Source: Ignisphaera aggregans DSM 17230
Lineage (GTDB): Archaea; Thermoproteota; Thermoprotei_A; Sulfolobales; Ignisphaeraceae
Assembly (NCBI GenBank): GCA_000145985.1
Contig: CP002098.1
Span: 558,001 to 622,000, forward strand
Direction: 5' to 3'
Length of the DNA: 64,000 nucleotides
Below, piece after piece: positions 1-8,689 of this stretch (within the stretch, counting starts at the first letter, position 1; the number at the start of each line of letters is the position of its first letter). The position numbers and the translations under genes were made by a program. Under the pieces are notes generated by a model, which worked only from the letters and a program-made list of their open reading frames with translations, ran no database searches and had not been told where the DNA came from.

Positions 1-1176
1 TCTATATACCTTAAAGCTATGTTCCATAGATTTAATAAGCTCTGGAAAGTCTATGTACCGCTCTACACACTTCTCTAGACCTGAGCTATCCAAGACCATC
101 TCTACATAGTAACTACCCGAATTTACAACAGGGATCTGCTTCTCTCTTCCACCAATATCTATCGCAAGTTTGTAGAAGCTATTGGTTATAGCTAGATATA
201 TATCGCTAAACCCTGTAAATCTTACCTCAGCTAGGGTATTCGATACAAAGTTTTGTATAGATAGTGGTGATAGTGAATAGTCATAGTGATACACATAGAG
301 TTTATATCTATTTCCAATACCCATATAGATAGATGTTATATAGCGGTAAAACTCCTTTATAACCCCATATAGATCTCCATATCGTCTAATCCCCAGATCT
401 GGCTGGATAATAGTTAGAGACTCTACGGTTCTTCTAATACTCTTCTTAAAACCTAGACCCAGTATAGATGCAATTGTTGTGAGATTAGATAGTTTGCTAA
501 GCCCAATACTATCATCTACAACCACAGTAGAAACATATGTATTGGGGGTTCCAACAACGGTTTGATAGACATACATTTTTCCATAGGCTCCAGCTTTTCT
601 AGCTCTATCCATAGGAACCCCTACAGCCATATACCTTACATCTCTAGGAGATATACAAAGCCTTTTGATAACACCTTGTCTATCATCTCTAGTTCTCATC
701 AAGATTATATCCAGTAGTGGGAGTATCCATAGAGGTGCCATACACCTAGAGGGAATCTCAACACCATATTTCCTAGAGATATCATTTCTAATAGACTTTG
801 GTACCTCTATAAGGCCTCCCCAGATATAGGAGATTTGGCTAAGTAGTCTATGTGGAATCTCCAATAGATTTGCAGTAAATTCAACAATATCTCTAGTCTC
901 TATAAATCGGAGAGCTGGAGATACATAGAAGATCCTATTTGATGAACCGATAATAAGCCCTTTATCTTCCTCAACATCAATTAACTCAAGAAGCGATTCA
1001 ACACTATTTCCATAAACATCAATTTTCTCAAGGGTTAGATACATCATTAGAAGTCCATAGATTTGTGATGCAGATATATGGCTAAGGGATTCTCTATATG
1101 TAGCACTTGTTATACCTCCCCATGGCCTTGTAGCTGAAACCTGGTCTAGACTCATTACAAGGCTGTATATAGGCAT
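1..1176 (-). CDS. Unrecognised CRISPR-locus protein, C-terminus beyond window (possible RAMP subunit)
   Basis: An open frame runs on the minus strand from the ATG at 1176 to the left edge without a stop, so only the first 392 residues are seen. It begins MPIYSLVMSLDQ and starts 3 bases after the cas10 stop, so it is almost certainly in the cas10 operon. Visible features are a segment reading AGAYGKMYVYQTVVG near residue 200 and a glycine-containing stretch ILGLGFKKSIRR near residue 245, which recalls the glycine loop of RAMP (Cas5/Cas7-like) proteins. I cannot assign it to a named Csm or Cmr subunit. Position is the main argument for a type III effector role; the fold is inference. Confidence 0.6.
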   Translation of the reverse strand, partial: MPIYSLVMSLDQVSATRPWGGITSATYRESLSHISASQIYGLLMMYLTLEKIDVYGNSVESLLELIDVEEDKGLIIGSSNRIFYVSPALRFIETRDIVEFTANLLEIPHRLLSQISYIWGGLIEVPKSIRNDISRKYGVEIPSRCMAPLWILPLLDIILMRTRDDRQGVIKRLCISPRDVRYMAVGVPMDRARKAGAYGKMYVYQTVVGTPNTYVSTVVVDDSIGLSKLSNLTTIASILGLGFKKSIRRTVESLTIIQPDLGIRRYGDLYGVIKEFYRYITSIYMGIGNRYKLYVYHYDYSLSPLSIQNFVSNTLAEVRFTGFSDIYLAITNSFYKLAIDIGGREKQIPVVNSGSYYVEMVLDSSGLEKCVERYIDFPELIKSMEHSFKVYR

Positions 1177-1179
1177 AGC

Positions 1180-3351
1180 CTACAGCCCTCTCTCTATATT
1201 TTTAAATGTGTTGAATACACCGTATCTAGGTGATGAAACAATGTATTGGGTGTTAGCTATAATATATCTCACAAGTCTCTTTGTAGCTACCATACCAAGT
1301 TCGTCATAGACTATATCAAGAATTTTGTCAAGTGTATCAATAACACATCTAATGTTTCTCTTCTCTAATAGGCAATAGCTATAAACCTTTGCAAAGACAT
1401 CTATAAGCTCTGATCTATTGAGATACTCAGTAAAGCTATTTCTAATGATATTATCTTGTTCTAGAACAGTATTCGGAATAAGAATTACTATGGGTTCTAC
1501 AAACCATTGTTCTGAAGGCTCGGGATATACAATGGAGTCTAAGCTAAATACAGCTATGCTATCTCTAGCCACATTCTTCACCTGGTCTAGAACACTAGAG
1601 AGAATCTTCATAGCTACATATAGTGGGAATTTGGGGTGGATTATGATTGCTACTGAAGAAAGTGTAGAGATTTTGTATCTCTTCAAAATATCTCTTATAC
1701 CCTCAGTATCCTCTCTCATAACAATCTGTAGAGCCTTTATAGCCATATCGATGACAAGACCTCTAAATCTCTTTATATGTTCAAAAAGATTAGACAGTCT
1801 CTCCTCGGGTCTACGTCCAGTTAGAGTAGATATGAATAGATTTTCGTCTCCTCCTATATACACTATAAGCATTCTCAATGGCGATAGATAGGAAATAGCT
1901 AGCGATTTTTTGAGTATATGCATCATTATATATTCAATAGCATAGTCCCATATATATGTAAGGGGGTTTCTCTCTTCATCAACATCTAGATGTAGTAGAT
2001 TTGAAAACATATTCTCCATACTATTTCTAATCTCTTTAACTCTGTTGATGAGCTTGAATGGATTTGTTAATGTTCCAAAGTTATCACCATCGCTTTGAAT
2101 AATAGCAATAGTTCCCGAGTCTGATACACTTGCAAGAGTCTCTATATCGAGTATCTTGAGATCTCCTTTAGCATTTATATAGAAGATCTCATGGTCTAGA
2201 ACAGGATTTTGCTGTAGTGTATCGGGATATAGATATGGTACATAGCCAGAGCTCAGCCCTCTCTGTATACAGCTATATATAGCTGTAACAAGTTCATATA
2301 TCCTATCATCAACTCTATCCCTATTTCTTACTAAAATATCGAGAATCTTTGTCACATCCTCTACATATCTATTGTAGATAGAGTCTATCTCTTTGAGAAC
2401 ACTATATACATCTTCTCTTTTAGACACCTGATATATGTTGAGACCTTTAGCAAAACCGATTAGTGCATATGCTATAGAGACTCTATGGTCAGAACTACCA
2501 ATTGTTATTCCTATGAGTGTAGCATCATCAAGAAACAGTTTACTGTCTATAGATGTCTCCTGATGTCTATATACCTTAACTATGAGCTCGGCATATCCAG
2601 GATCATCACTTTTGAAATAAGCTATAGCTGTATCTCTAAGGGTTGTCGATGGAATATTGGTTAGATTTGGAAGAATAATCCCTATTACTATAGGGGAGTT
2701 GAGAACTCTTCCAATTAATCTAAACAGAATGTCTTTTATACACAAAGACTCTTCCTCTCTAATAACATGTGCAACAAGTTTATTGCCAATAGAATTAGCG
2801 TCATGGAGAGAGAAACCCTGTGTATAAGCACCACAGATACTACAATATAGTTTACTAGGTGTTGCAGAAAAACCATCTCTAGAACCTATATAGCCACCTC
2901 CATATATTTCTGCAAAACCTGTAGCTGTATAGGAATATAGCTGCTGTAGCCCATTGGAACCTCCGCGAAAGATCTTTAGACTAACTTCAGCAGGGATTAA
3001 CATATGTGAAACAATATTTATTAGTGAAACAACATCACTGTGAAACACATTAAGATATTTATTGATTATATCTCCACAATTAGTACCAGCAACATATATA
3101 GCATTTCCACCACATCTCAATACATATGCCCTACATCCATATCTCTCTAAATACCTTGAGAGAACACTTGCCACAAGCTTTCTCAACACAATAAGAAAAC
3201 CATTTCTACCACGGACATCGACAAGTCTTTGTGAATAGCCTAGAAATTGATGAACCTTTCTAATACTTATAACTATAAGAATTGTATCATCCCTAGAAAG
3301 TATATTGGTAAGCTCACCAAGATATTGCCGTAGTCTAGCTATGTCTATCAC
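1180..3351 (-). CDS. cas10: Cas10 large subunit of a divergent type III CRISPR system
   Basis: This 723-residue protein is the large subunit that nucleates a type III effector complex and in active forms makes cyclic oligoadenylate. The N-terminus starts directly with a palm-like segment (ILIVISIRKVHQFLGY, residues about 24-39, comparable to the start of Cmr2 after its HD domain). A zinc-ribbon-like CSIC lies near residue 168. SDGDNFG near residue 420 and GGDEN near residue 500 match the metal-binding and GGDD motifs of the second palm domain. No HD nuclease motif is visible. The motif reads GGDE rather than GGDD. It sits between two unrecognised genes on the same strand, spaced by 3 and 11 bases, so it is one operon. 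Cmr2 or Csx11 type cannot be settled here. Confidence 0.85.
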   Translation of the reverse strand: MIDIARLRQYLGELTNILSRDDTILIVISIRKVHQFLGYSQRLVDVRGRNGFLIVLRKLVASVLSRYLERYGCRAYVLRCGGNAIYVAGTNCGDIINKYLNVFHSDVVSLINIVSHMLIPAEVSLKIFRGGSNGLQQLYSYTATGFAEIYGGGYIGSRDGFSATPSKLYCSICGAYTQGFSLHDANSIGNKLVAHVIREEESLCIKDILFRLIGRVLNSPIVIGIILPNLTNIPSTTLRDTAIAYFKSDDPGYAELIVKVYRHQETSIDSKLFLDDATLIGITIGSSDHRVSIAYALIGFAKGLNIYQVSKREDVYSVLKEIDSIYNRYVEDVTKILDILVRNRDRVDDRIYELVTAIYSCIQRGLSSGYVPYLYPDTLQQNPVLDHEIFYINAKGDLKILDIETLASVSDSGTIAIIQSDGDNFGTLTNPFKLINRVKEIRNSMENMFSNLLHLDVDEERNPLTYIWDYAIEYIMMHILKKSLAISYLSPLRMLIVYIGGDENLFISTLTGRRPEERLSNLFEHIKRFRGLVIDMAIKALQIVMREDTEGIRDILKRYKISTLSSVAIIIHPKFPLYVAMKILSSVLDQVKNVARDSIAVFSLDSIVYPEPSEQWFVEPIVILIPNTVLEQDNIIRNSFTEYLNRSELIDVFAKVYSYCLLEKRNIRCVIDTLDKILDIVYDELGMVATKRLVRYIIANTQYIVSSPRYGVFNTFKNIERGL

Positions 3352-3362
3352 ATATAGCCCCT

Positions 3363-4358
3363 CTACTTTTCACTAACCATATACTCAATAGGATATTTAA
3401 AACCATATATCTTTTCCATTGTATTTCTAAGACCTTGTCCAACAAGCTCAACAACACTTTTGATCCCCATACCCATCAACATATTTACAACATCCTCATA
3501 CTCAACAACCTTTGCCAGCTCACTAATCTGTACATCTAGTGGTATGCCGTATATCTTTGGTGCACCATATATCTTTCGCTCCCCTGACCTCTTCTCACTA
3601 CTTCTCCTATCAGAAATTATGATGGGTATATATACAGATCTCTTCTGCTGCTTCGATACCTCTACCAGATTGGTTATAATACCATTAATTCTCTTATAGA
3701 CATCTTCACCACTAATTCGTCTATCAACTCTTCTACCCTTAACCAATCCCTCCTTAACAGCCTCTACATCACCAAGTGGAACAACACTAAAGATGTTCTC
3801 AAACCTAGATTCCTCTACACCTTTCTCCAAACCCTGTGTAGCTCCACGTCTTAAAACAGTTATCTTCTGTTCAAAGATATTTAGCAATATCTCAATGACT
3901 TTATCATCTAGATATTTGCTATACTCAATACCTACATCCAGTTTTCTTGTATGTCTTGATTCAAGAACATAGTAATACTTTATATCCCTATCTTTCTGTT
4001 CACCTTCCTTCCTACATTCACATCGCAATAACTTATCGATACAATCTCTATAGCTATCTATAATACTACTATCTCCAGAACCTCTAGCAAAACCTATGCT
4101 AACTCCATATACCTTATTACAAGGTATACCACTATACACCAGAACATTCCTATCTACATAATGTACATATCCACTCACACGAGATAACACAAAAAATATC
4201 TCAAGACTCTTATCTCTATACACAATTATGGGGTTCAGCAAAAACATAGAATCTACAGTCAAACACTCAGCAACCCTATTAACAATACCTATATTAACAC
4301 TATCCCCATTCCACATAAAAATACCAAATAAAACAACCAACCCATTACCAGAGCCCAA
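3363..4358 (-). CDS. Unrecognised protein upstream of cas10
   Basis: A 331-residue protein is encoded 11 bases upstream of cas10 in the same direction, so it is probably the first gene of that operon. I do not recognise a family. The N-terminal 100 residues are beta-rich by composition (for example IGIVNRVAECLTVDSMFLL and a Cys pair around residue 110). The middle is highly charged, and the last 60 residues look helical (EYEDVVNMLMGMGIKSVVEL). An internal start at MWNGDSVNIG, about 14 residues in, is possible. A type III accessory or small RAMP-type subunit would suit the context, but nothing in the sequence proves it. Confidence 0.6.
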   Translation of the reverse strand: MGSGNGLVVLFGIFMWNGDSVNIGIVNRVAECLTVDSMFLLNPIIVYRDKSLEIFFVLSRVSGYVHYVDRNVLVYSGIPCNKVYGVSIGFARGSGDSSIIDSYRDCIDKLLRCECRKEGEQKDRDIKYYYVLESRHTRKLDVGIEYSKYLDDKVIEILLNIFEQKITVLRRGATQGLEKGVEESRFENIFSVVPLGDVEAVKEGLVKGRRVDRRISGEDVYKRINGIITNLVEVSKQQKRSVYIPIIISDRRSSEKRSGERKIYGAPKIYGIPLDVQISELAKVVEYEDVVNMLMGMGIKSVVELVGQGLRNTMEKIYGFKYPIEYMVSEK

Positions 4359-4710
4359 GACACATCCACCACAAAACCATTACTAATCTCTAAAACTACA
4401 GCCACAGCTACACAACTCTAGCCATGGACCCCAAATATAAGTTTTTCTATATAGACATCGAAATTATATCACAAACAGAAAACATATATACCAAACCCTC
4501 AACAACTCAAACCCTACTCCACACAGATATCAAGCTACCAAGAATTTTCAACTCCATACATCGAACATCTCAATATCAATAAACATCTTCAGAGATAACA
4601 AATTCCCTAACCCCATTTAATAAGATCCAGAAACGCAATTCACATACATAACAGTCAATATTCTTCCATCTAACACCAATACATCTATACCCTCTCTCAA
4701 ACAAAATCAC
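4359..4710. other. Intergenic, no gene seen
   Basis: This stretch of about 350 bases between the first gene of the cas10 operon and the leader-distal end of CRISPR array 1 has no open frame that I would defend. It must hold the promoter of the minus-strand operon; AT-rich segments near 4440-4460 (TATAAGTTTTTCTATATAG) are the only candidate. Confidence 0.5.
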
Positions 4711-6039
4711 CTTTCAATTCCATTTATAGGATTTCACTCAATATAGGCTGTGGATGGAATACTCTTGACTATAGCTTCCTTTCAATTCCATATATTGGAT
4801 TCCCAGAAATAACTCAGGAGCAGTTACCAAGTTATTTACAAGATGCAATTTCACTTTCAATTCCATATATTGGATTCTTAAAGCACATCAGTTTATAGAA
4901 GCATTCTTTGAGGAATTGGAGCTTTCAATTCCATATATTGGATTCATGCACTATTGATCCTATAGATGATGGTATAATTCCCACAGCTGTCTTTCAATTC
5001 CATATATTGGATTCGGTCTAAGAAAGATATTGTAGAGGAAGCTGTTAGGTTGTATGTACTCTTTCAATTCCATATATTGGATTCTTCCAGCCTAAGACCT
5101 GAGTATACTAGTAACTTGTATACAGTACTCTTTCAATTCCATATATTGGATTCAGGACACTCTAACAGTTTCAGGTCTGCCTGAGGCAGAATCAATTTCG
5201 CTTTCAATTCCATATATTGGATTCTTTCATTGTTGATACAGCGACATTGGCATCGTTACAAAGTTGTTCCACTTTCAATTCCATATATTGGATTCATACT
5301 TTGATAGGCAATGTGTAAAGTTTGTGTTGAAGGTGATTAAACTTTCAATTCCATATATTGGATTCGCGAGAGAGCCCAAGATAGTCGTAAGCGATACGGC
5401 AGCTGATGCTTTCAATTCCATATATTGGATTCAGACCCTTAGACCTCTCAGAGAATACCCTGTACAGCACATACTTTCAATTCCATATATTGGATTCAAT
5501 CAACTAAACTAATAATCAGAATCAAGTATGGTGAACATGATCTTTCAATTCCATATATTGGATTCTCCAGATCAGAGGCGTGGATTGAGGAGTATAGGAA
5601 GTATATGCTTTCAATTCCATATATTGGATTCGCCCAACATAGTCATGAAATGGGACTTCGAGGACGGTACACCTCACTTTCAATTCCATATATTGGATTC
5701 ATGCTAGATTGAATAAATTCGAAGATGGGTGGGTCATTAAGGCTTTCAATTCCATATATTGGATTCCTACTTTATGATAGTCCTCAGCAAGAGACAGTTG
5801 CAAGATCTTACTTTCAATTCCATATATTGGATTCCCGAAGAATTGCCGGAGCTCTATCCGCCTAGGAAACAAACCGAGCTTTCAATTCCATATATTGGAT
5901 TCATCTTCGCATTAGCAGATAATATCACTACATGGTTAGCAATATCCGTCTTTCAATTCCATATATTGGATTCTTCGTGTGGCTGAAGAAATACCTAGGA
6001 AGTAAAGACTTGGAACTTTCAATTCCATATATTGGATTC
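4711..6039 (-). CRISPR. CRISPR array 1, 20 repeats, leader on the right
   Basis: There are twenty 24-base repeats with 19 spacers of about 41-51 bases. Repeat starts on the plus strand are 4711, 4779, 4854, 4922, 4991, 5061, 5130, 5201, 5272, 5342, 5409, 5474, 5542, 5608, 5677, 5743, 5811, 5879, 5950 and 6016. In transcript sense the repeat begins GAATCCAATATATGG and ends AATTGAAAG, the usual crenarchaeal 3' end that gives an 8-base ATTGAAAG handle. All internal copies look identical. The leftmost copy (4711) is degenerate (it has TATAAATGG and a changed first base), which marks the leader-distal end. The leader at 6040-6330 lies to the right, so transcription is leftwards. Spacer targets are unknown. 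Confidence 0.97.
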
Positions 6040-6330
6040 CGGGTCACGATTCCTCTATTCTTATCTTATTGTAGTCTCCATATATGGATTCAGAGTCTTA
6101 TGTATAAATACTTGATAAAGATTTAAAAATCTTTTTGCAGATCATCAAAGGCCATATTCTTCAAACATCAATGGTATAAAGGCTATGATCTGGCAATAGG
6201 TTTATTGCAATGGTGTCAACTCTATAGATATGTACACCTCGATAACAATTAGAGTGTATACATTCTCTATATACGTAAGATGAGCTTATATATAGGTTTA
6301 TAAATATTGCATAAAGCCTATTGCAATGGT
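6040..6330 (-). promoter_or_regulatory. CRISPR leader 1 (homologous to leader 2)
   Basis: This AT-rich non-coding block lies between array 1 and cas6 and is an inverted homologue of 8400-8689. Read towards array 1, it contains a TTGCA-n10-TGCAA palindrome (6307-6326), a second palindromic motif (6192-6210), a TTTAAA box around 6120-6130 that is probably the array promoter, and a truncated repeat-like element (6074-6091) exactly 34 bases before the first repeat. The other end carries TATAGGTTTATAAATATTG (6292-6308), which could be the promoter of cas6 in the opposite direction. The shared order and spacing with leader 2 is direct sequence evidence; the promoter calls are inferred. Confidence 0.85.
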
Positions 6331-6405
6331 CTGTATGGATAGAATGTGTATTGTTTTGATAAGGTTTATATATGTTTTGTGTGTTTTGTTTGTTTGGTGT
6401 TTTGT

Positions 6406-7287
6406 GTGTCTGGTTTTGTTTTTGGTGTTAGGTTTTGTGTTGTTCCTTTTGATAGGGTTTGTATTAATATCTATACTCCTAGGTTTGTTAAGGCTTTGTT
6501 GTTTTTGTCTAGGGGTTTTTCTTGGGTTAGGGGTTTGTATGAGGATAGGAGGTCTGTTAAGCCTTTTTCTCTTTCTCCTCTCTATGGTGGTAATGGCTAT
6601 GTTCTTGATGAGGGTGTTTGTATTGATTCTAGCTCTAGATATTTCTTTGATCTATCTATTGCTTCTAGGGATACATCTCTTCTCGACTCTATCTCTTCTG
6701 TTTATGAGGATGTTGTAGAGGTTTCTAGTTGGGGTGCTAGGTTTAGGGTTTCTATAGATAGTATAGAGATTGTATCTATAGATAATCTCTCTATAGGTTT
6801 CAATGACTCTGGTAAACAGGTTGTAAAACTTGTTTTCCATACACCTACACTTCTATCGTCAAAGCTTATGGCACCCCCTCTAGACTCTTTCAAGAAGAGG
6901 ATTGAGTCTATGCCAAATCTATATATCTTATATCCATCTACAGGACATATATGTAGCTATCTAGCAAGGCTATGGTATTCAGCTACAGGTAGATCTATAT
7001 GTAGTGGACCTACAGAGGAGTGGGCAGCATATTTCATGGGGAGGCTATGTGAGGCTACTCTTGTACCTATAGACTATAGAATTTCTCTAAAGACCGTTAG
7101 ATATGATGAGAATAGAAGGATTAGAGGATTTGTTGGATGGACAATACTTAGACTAGGTATAAGGAGTAGGAAGGTTATAGATAGGATAGACAAGATATTT
7201 GCACTAGCATCAAAACTAGGTATAGGAAAGTCTAGAACTATAGGCTTTGGAATCACAAGAGCTTTTGTCAAAGAGCTTAGGGATTAG
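6406..7287 (+). CDS. cas6: Cas6 CRISPR RNA endoribonuclease
   Basis: Cas6 cuts the precursor transcript of the arrays within the repeat to give crRNAs with an 8-base 5' handle. The C-terminal KLGIGKSRTIGFGITRAF is the glycine-rich loop that identifies Cas6, and the body (VPFDRVCINIYTPRFVKALLF at the N-terminus) fits the first ferredoxin-like domain. The open frame reaches back to a GTG at 6346, but its first 20 residues are a Cys/Phe/Val low-complexity run, so I prefer the GTG at 6406; TTG 6394 is also possible. No clear ribosome binding site is present. It is convergent with csa1, and the repeats it should process lie on both sides. The catalytic His is not obvious. Confidence 0.88.
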   Translation: MSGFVFGVRFCVVPFDRVCINIYTPRFVKALLFLSRGFSWVRGLYEDRRSVKPFSLSPLYGGNGYVLDEGVCIDSSSRYFFDLSIASRDTSLLDSISSVYEDVVEVSSWGARFRVSIDSIEIVSIDNLSIGFNDSGKQVVKLVFHTPTLLSSKLMAPPLDSFKKRIESMPNLYILYPSTGHICSYLARLWYSATGRSICSGPTEEWAAYFMGRLCEATLVPIDYRISLKTVRYDENRRIRGFVGWTILRLGIRSRKVIDRIDKIFALASKLGIGKSRTIGFGITRAFVKELRD

Positions 7288-7352
7288 CATATAGACAGAT
7301 ATTCTTGTTTTATAACTAGAGTTTCACAGAGCAAAAATGTTAAGACTGTATA

Positions 7353-7447
7353 GAATCCTATAAATGGAATTGAAAGGTTATATGGTCTGGATGAAATCCT
7401 AGTGTAAATAGATATACTGTCATGAATCCAATAAATGGAATTGAAAG
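7353..7447 (+). CRISPR. One-spacer mini-array embedded in the 3' end of csa1
   Basis: Two 24-base repeats lie at 7353-7376 and 7424-7447 with a 47-base spacer. Both read GAATCC(T/A)ATAAATGG followed by AATTGAAAG, the same orientation as array 2. The TATAAATGG variant matches the degenerate distal repeat of array 1 and the stray repeat at 10339 rather than the main arrays. The csa1 reading frame runs through the right-hand repeat and the spacer, and its stop codon lies within the left-hand repeat. No leader precedes it, so transcription would depend on read-through from cas6. Confidence 0.9.
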
Positions 7448-8206
7448 TACATCGCTTAGGAGAATATCTATAGCCTCATCTCTAAGCTCTATAAACTCCT
7501 TTCTAACATCATTACCTATATACACAGGTTCTATCTTTATAGCTGTTCCATCGCTATTTACAAGCATTAGAATTCCAAAGTCTATAGGCATCTCGATAAA
7601 GCTCTCCATAGCTATTGCATATCCTGCTAATACATCTATATAGTCTCTTCTAAAAGAGCCATACTTCAGCTCAATGATTACAGAACCCTCAAAGAGTGCA
7701 TCAACTCTTAGATTTCTTGACAAACCTATTAGAGATCCATCAACAGTAAACTCTGTTATTGCTATAGGTGATCCTAGCTCCATAGCCATAGAGCTCCATA
7801 TAAATGAAAACTCTTTACACAGCTTCTCAACATTTATAATATTGTTATACACCTTTGCGGACTTTATACACTGTCTATATCCATATTCATATGCATCCCA
7901 AGGACTATAACCACTAAATATAGCTTTTGCAACAACACCGCTAGAGATATGGAAGATGCTGTGAATAGCAAAACCCTTCCTCATACCATCACTAGCCTCA
8001 CCCTCGACACCAATCCTCCTCCTAAGCCACAAATCCCTCCTACTAGGACAAAACCTATAGACAGCATCAGCCATAGAAAGCTCTAGAAAAGCCCTAGGCC
8101 TCAAAGGCTTCTCATACCAATGCCAACCCCTAAGACCCTCATCAACAGGATCACTAGCTCTATACACATGCAACCTCCTCAAAGATCTAGATATCCTTCC
8201 AAACAT
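7358..8206 (-). CDS. csa1: Csa1 (Cas4-family nuclease), C-terminus replaced by CRISPR repeat sequence
   Basis: Csa1 is a Cas4-related RecB-like nuclease of type I-A adaptation modules that helps process new spacers. GWHWYEKPLRP followed by YRFCPSRRDLWLRRR near residues 45-60 is the family hallmark, including the N-terminal iron-sulphur Cys. The nuclease core shows ITEFTVDG, an RVDALFEG Asp, IELKYG (E-x-K) and DVLAGYAIAMES. The last 27 or so residues are translated from a CRISPR repeat, a spacer and part of another repeat (VLSIPFIGF is repeat), and the cluster of C-terminal Cys expected in the Cas4 family is absent. Start ATG 8206 has GTGAT upstream and gives 282 residues. cas1, cas2 and cas4 are not in the window. 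It may be inactive. Confidence 0.85.
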   Translation of the reverse strand: MFGRISRSLRRLHVYRASDPVDEGLRGWHWYEKPLRPRAFLELSMADAVYRFCPSRRDLWLRRRIGVEGEASDGMRKGFAIHSIFHISSGVVAKAIFSGYSPWDAYEYGYRQCIKSAKVYNNIINVEKLCKEFSFIWSSMAMELGSPIAITEFTVDGSLIGLSRNLRVDALFEGSVIIELKYGSFRRDYIDVLAGYAIAMESFIEMPIDFGILMLVNSDGTAIKIEPVYIGNDVRKEFIELRDEAIDILLSDVLSIPFIGFMTVYLFTLGFHPDHITFQFHL

Positions 8207-8399
8207 ATAGATCACAAGAAAACACAAAACAAACAAATATATCAAAACACCATAACAACAAACAAAAACACCAATGCAAAAACCCTATTGCAAAAACAAC
8301 AACAAAACCATAAAACAAAACCCAAAAACAAATAGAAAAGAAACAAAAACACAATTGCAACAAAACATATACACACATCACACATTCTATAGTTATAGA
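8207..8399. other. Low-complexity A/C-rich upstream region of csa1
   Basis: The plus strand is dominated by CAAAA and AACAA units, so the minus strand is T/G-rich. It mirrors the T/G-rich start of the cas6 side (6350-6450), which supports an inverted duplication extending from the leader into the 5' region of each cas gene. Hydrophobic open frames here (Phe/Cys/Val only) are not credible proteins. Confidence 0.6.
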
Positions 8400-8689
8400 T
8401 CATTGCAATAGGCTTTATGCAATATTTATAAATCTCTATATAAATCTATTTTACTTATCTAGAGATTGTATGTACCTCTATTATTGTTGAGGTGTACTAA
8501 TTGTTCTAGTTGACATCTTTGCAATAACTCTATTGCCAGTCCATAACCTTTACACTATTGATGGTTGAAGAATATTGTCTTTGATGATCTGCAAAAAGAT
8601 TTAAAAATCTTTATCAAGTTATTGTAAATAGAACTCTGAATCCATATATGGAGACTAGGATAAGAAAAGAATAGAGAGTCCATAACCCG
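8400..8689 (+). promoter_or_regulatory. CRISPR leader 2 (inverted homologue of leader 1)
   Basis: This non-coding region precedes array 2. From left to right it has the TTGCA-n10-TGCAA palindrome (8403-8422), a TTTATAAATC box (8426-8435), the second palindromic motif TTGCAATAACTCTATTGCC (8519-8537), a block GCAAAAAGATTTAAAAATC (8592-8610) that is probably the TATA/BRE of the array promoter, and a truncated repeat GAATCCATATATGGAGAC (8638-8655) exactly 34 bases before the first repeat. The two palindromes are 96 bases apart, as in leader 1. It may also drive csa1 in the other direction. Confidence 0.85.

Noticed and set aside
5264-6126. Open frames inside CRISPR array 1 that repeat SIPYIGF
   Set aside because: They are translations of the repeats and spacers; the periodic peptide comes from the repeat itself.
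6326-6718. 130-residue hydrophobic plus-strand frame over the start of cas6
   Set aside because: It consists almost only of Leu, Val, Phe and Cys from T/G-rich low-complexity DNA and is out of frame with cas6, which has a clear family motif.
8187-8381. Hydrophobic minus-strand frame upstream of csa1
   Set aside because: Mirror of the case above; an A/C-rich low-complexity region, not a protein.
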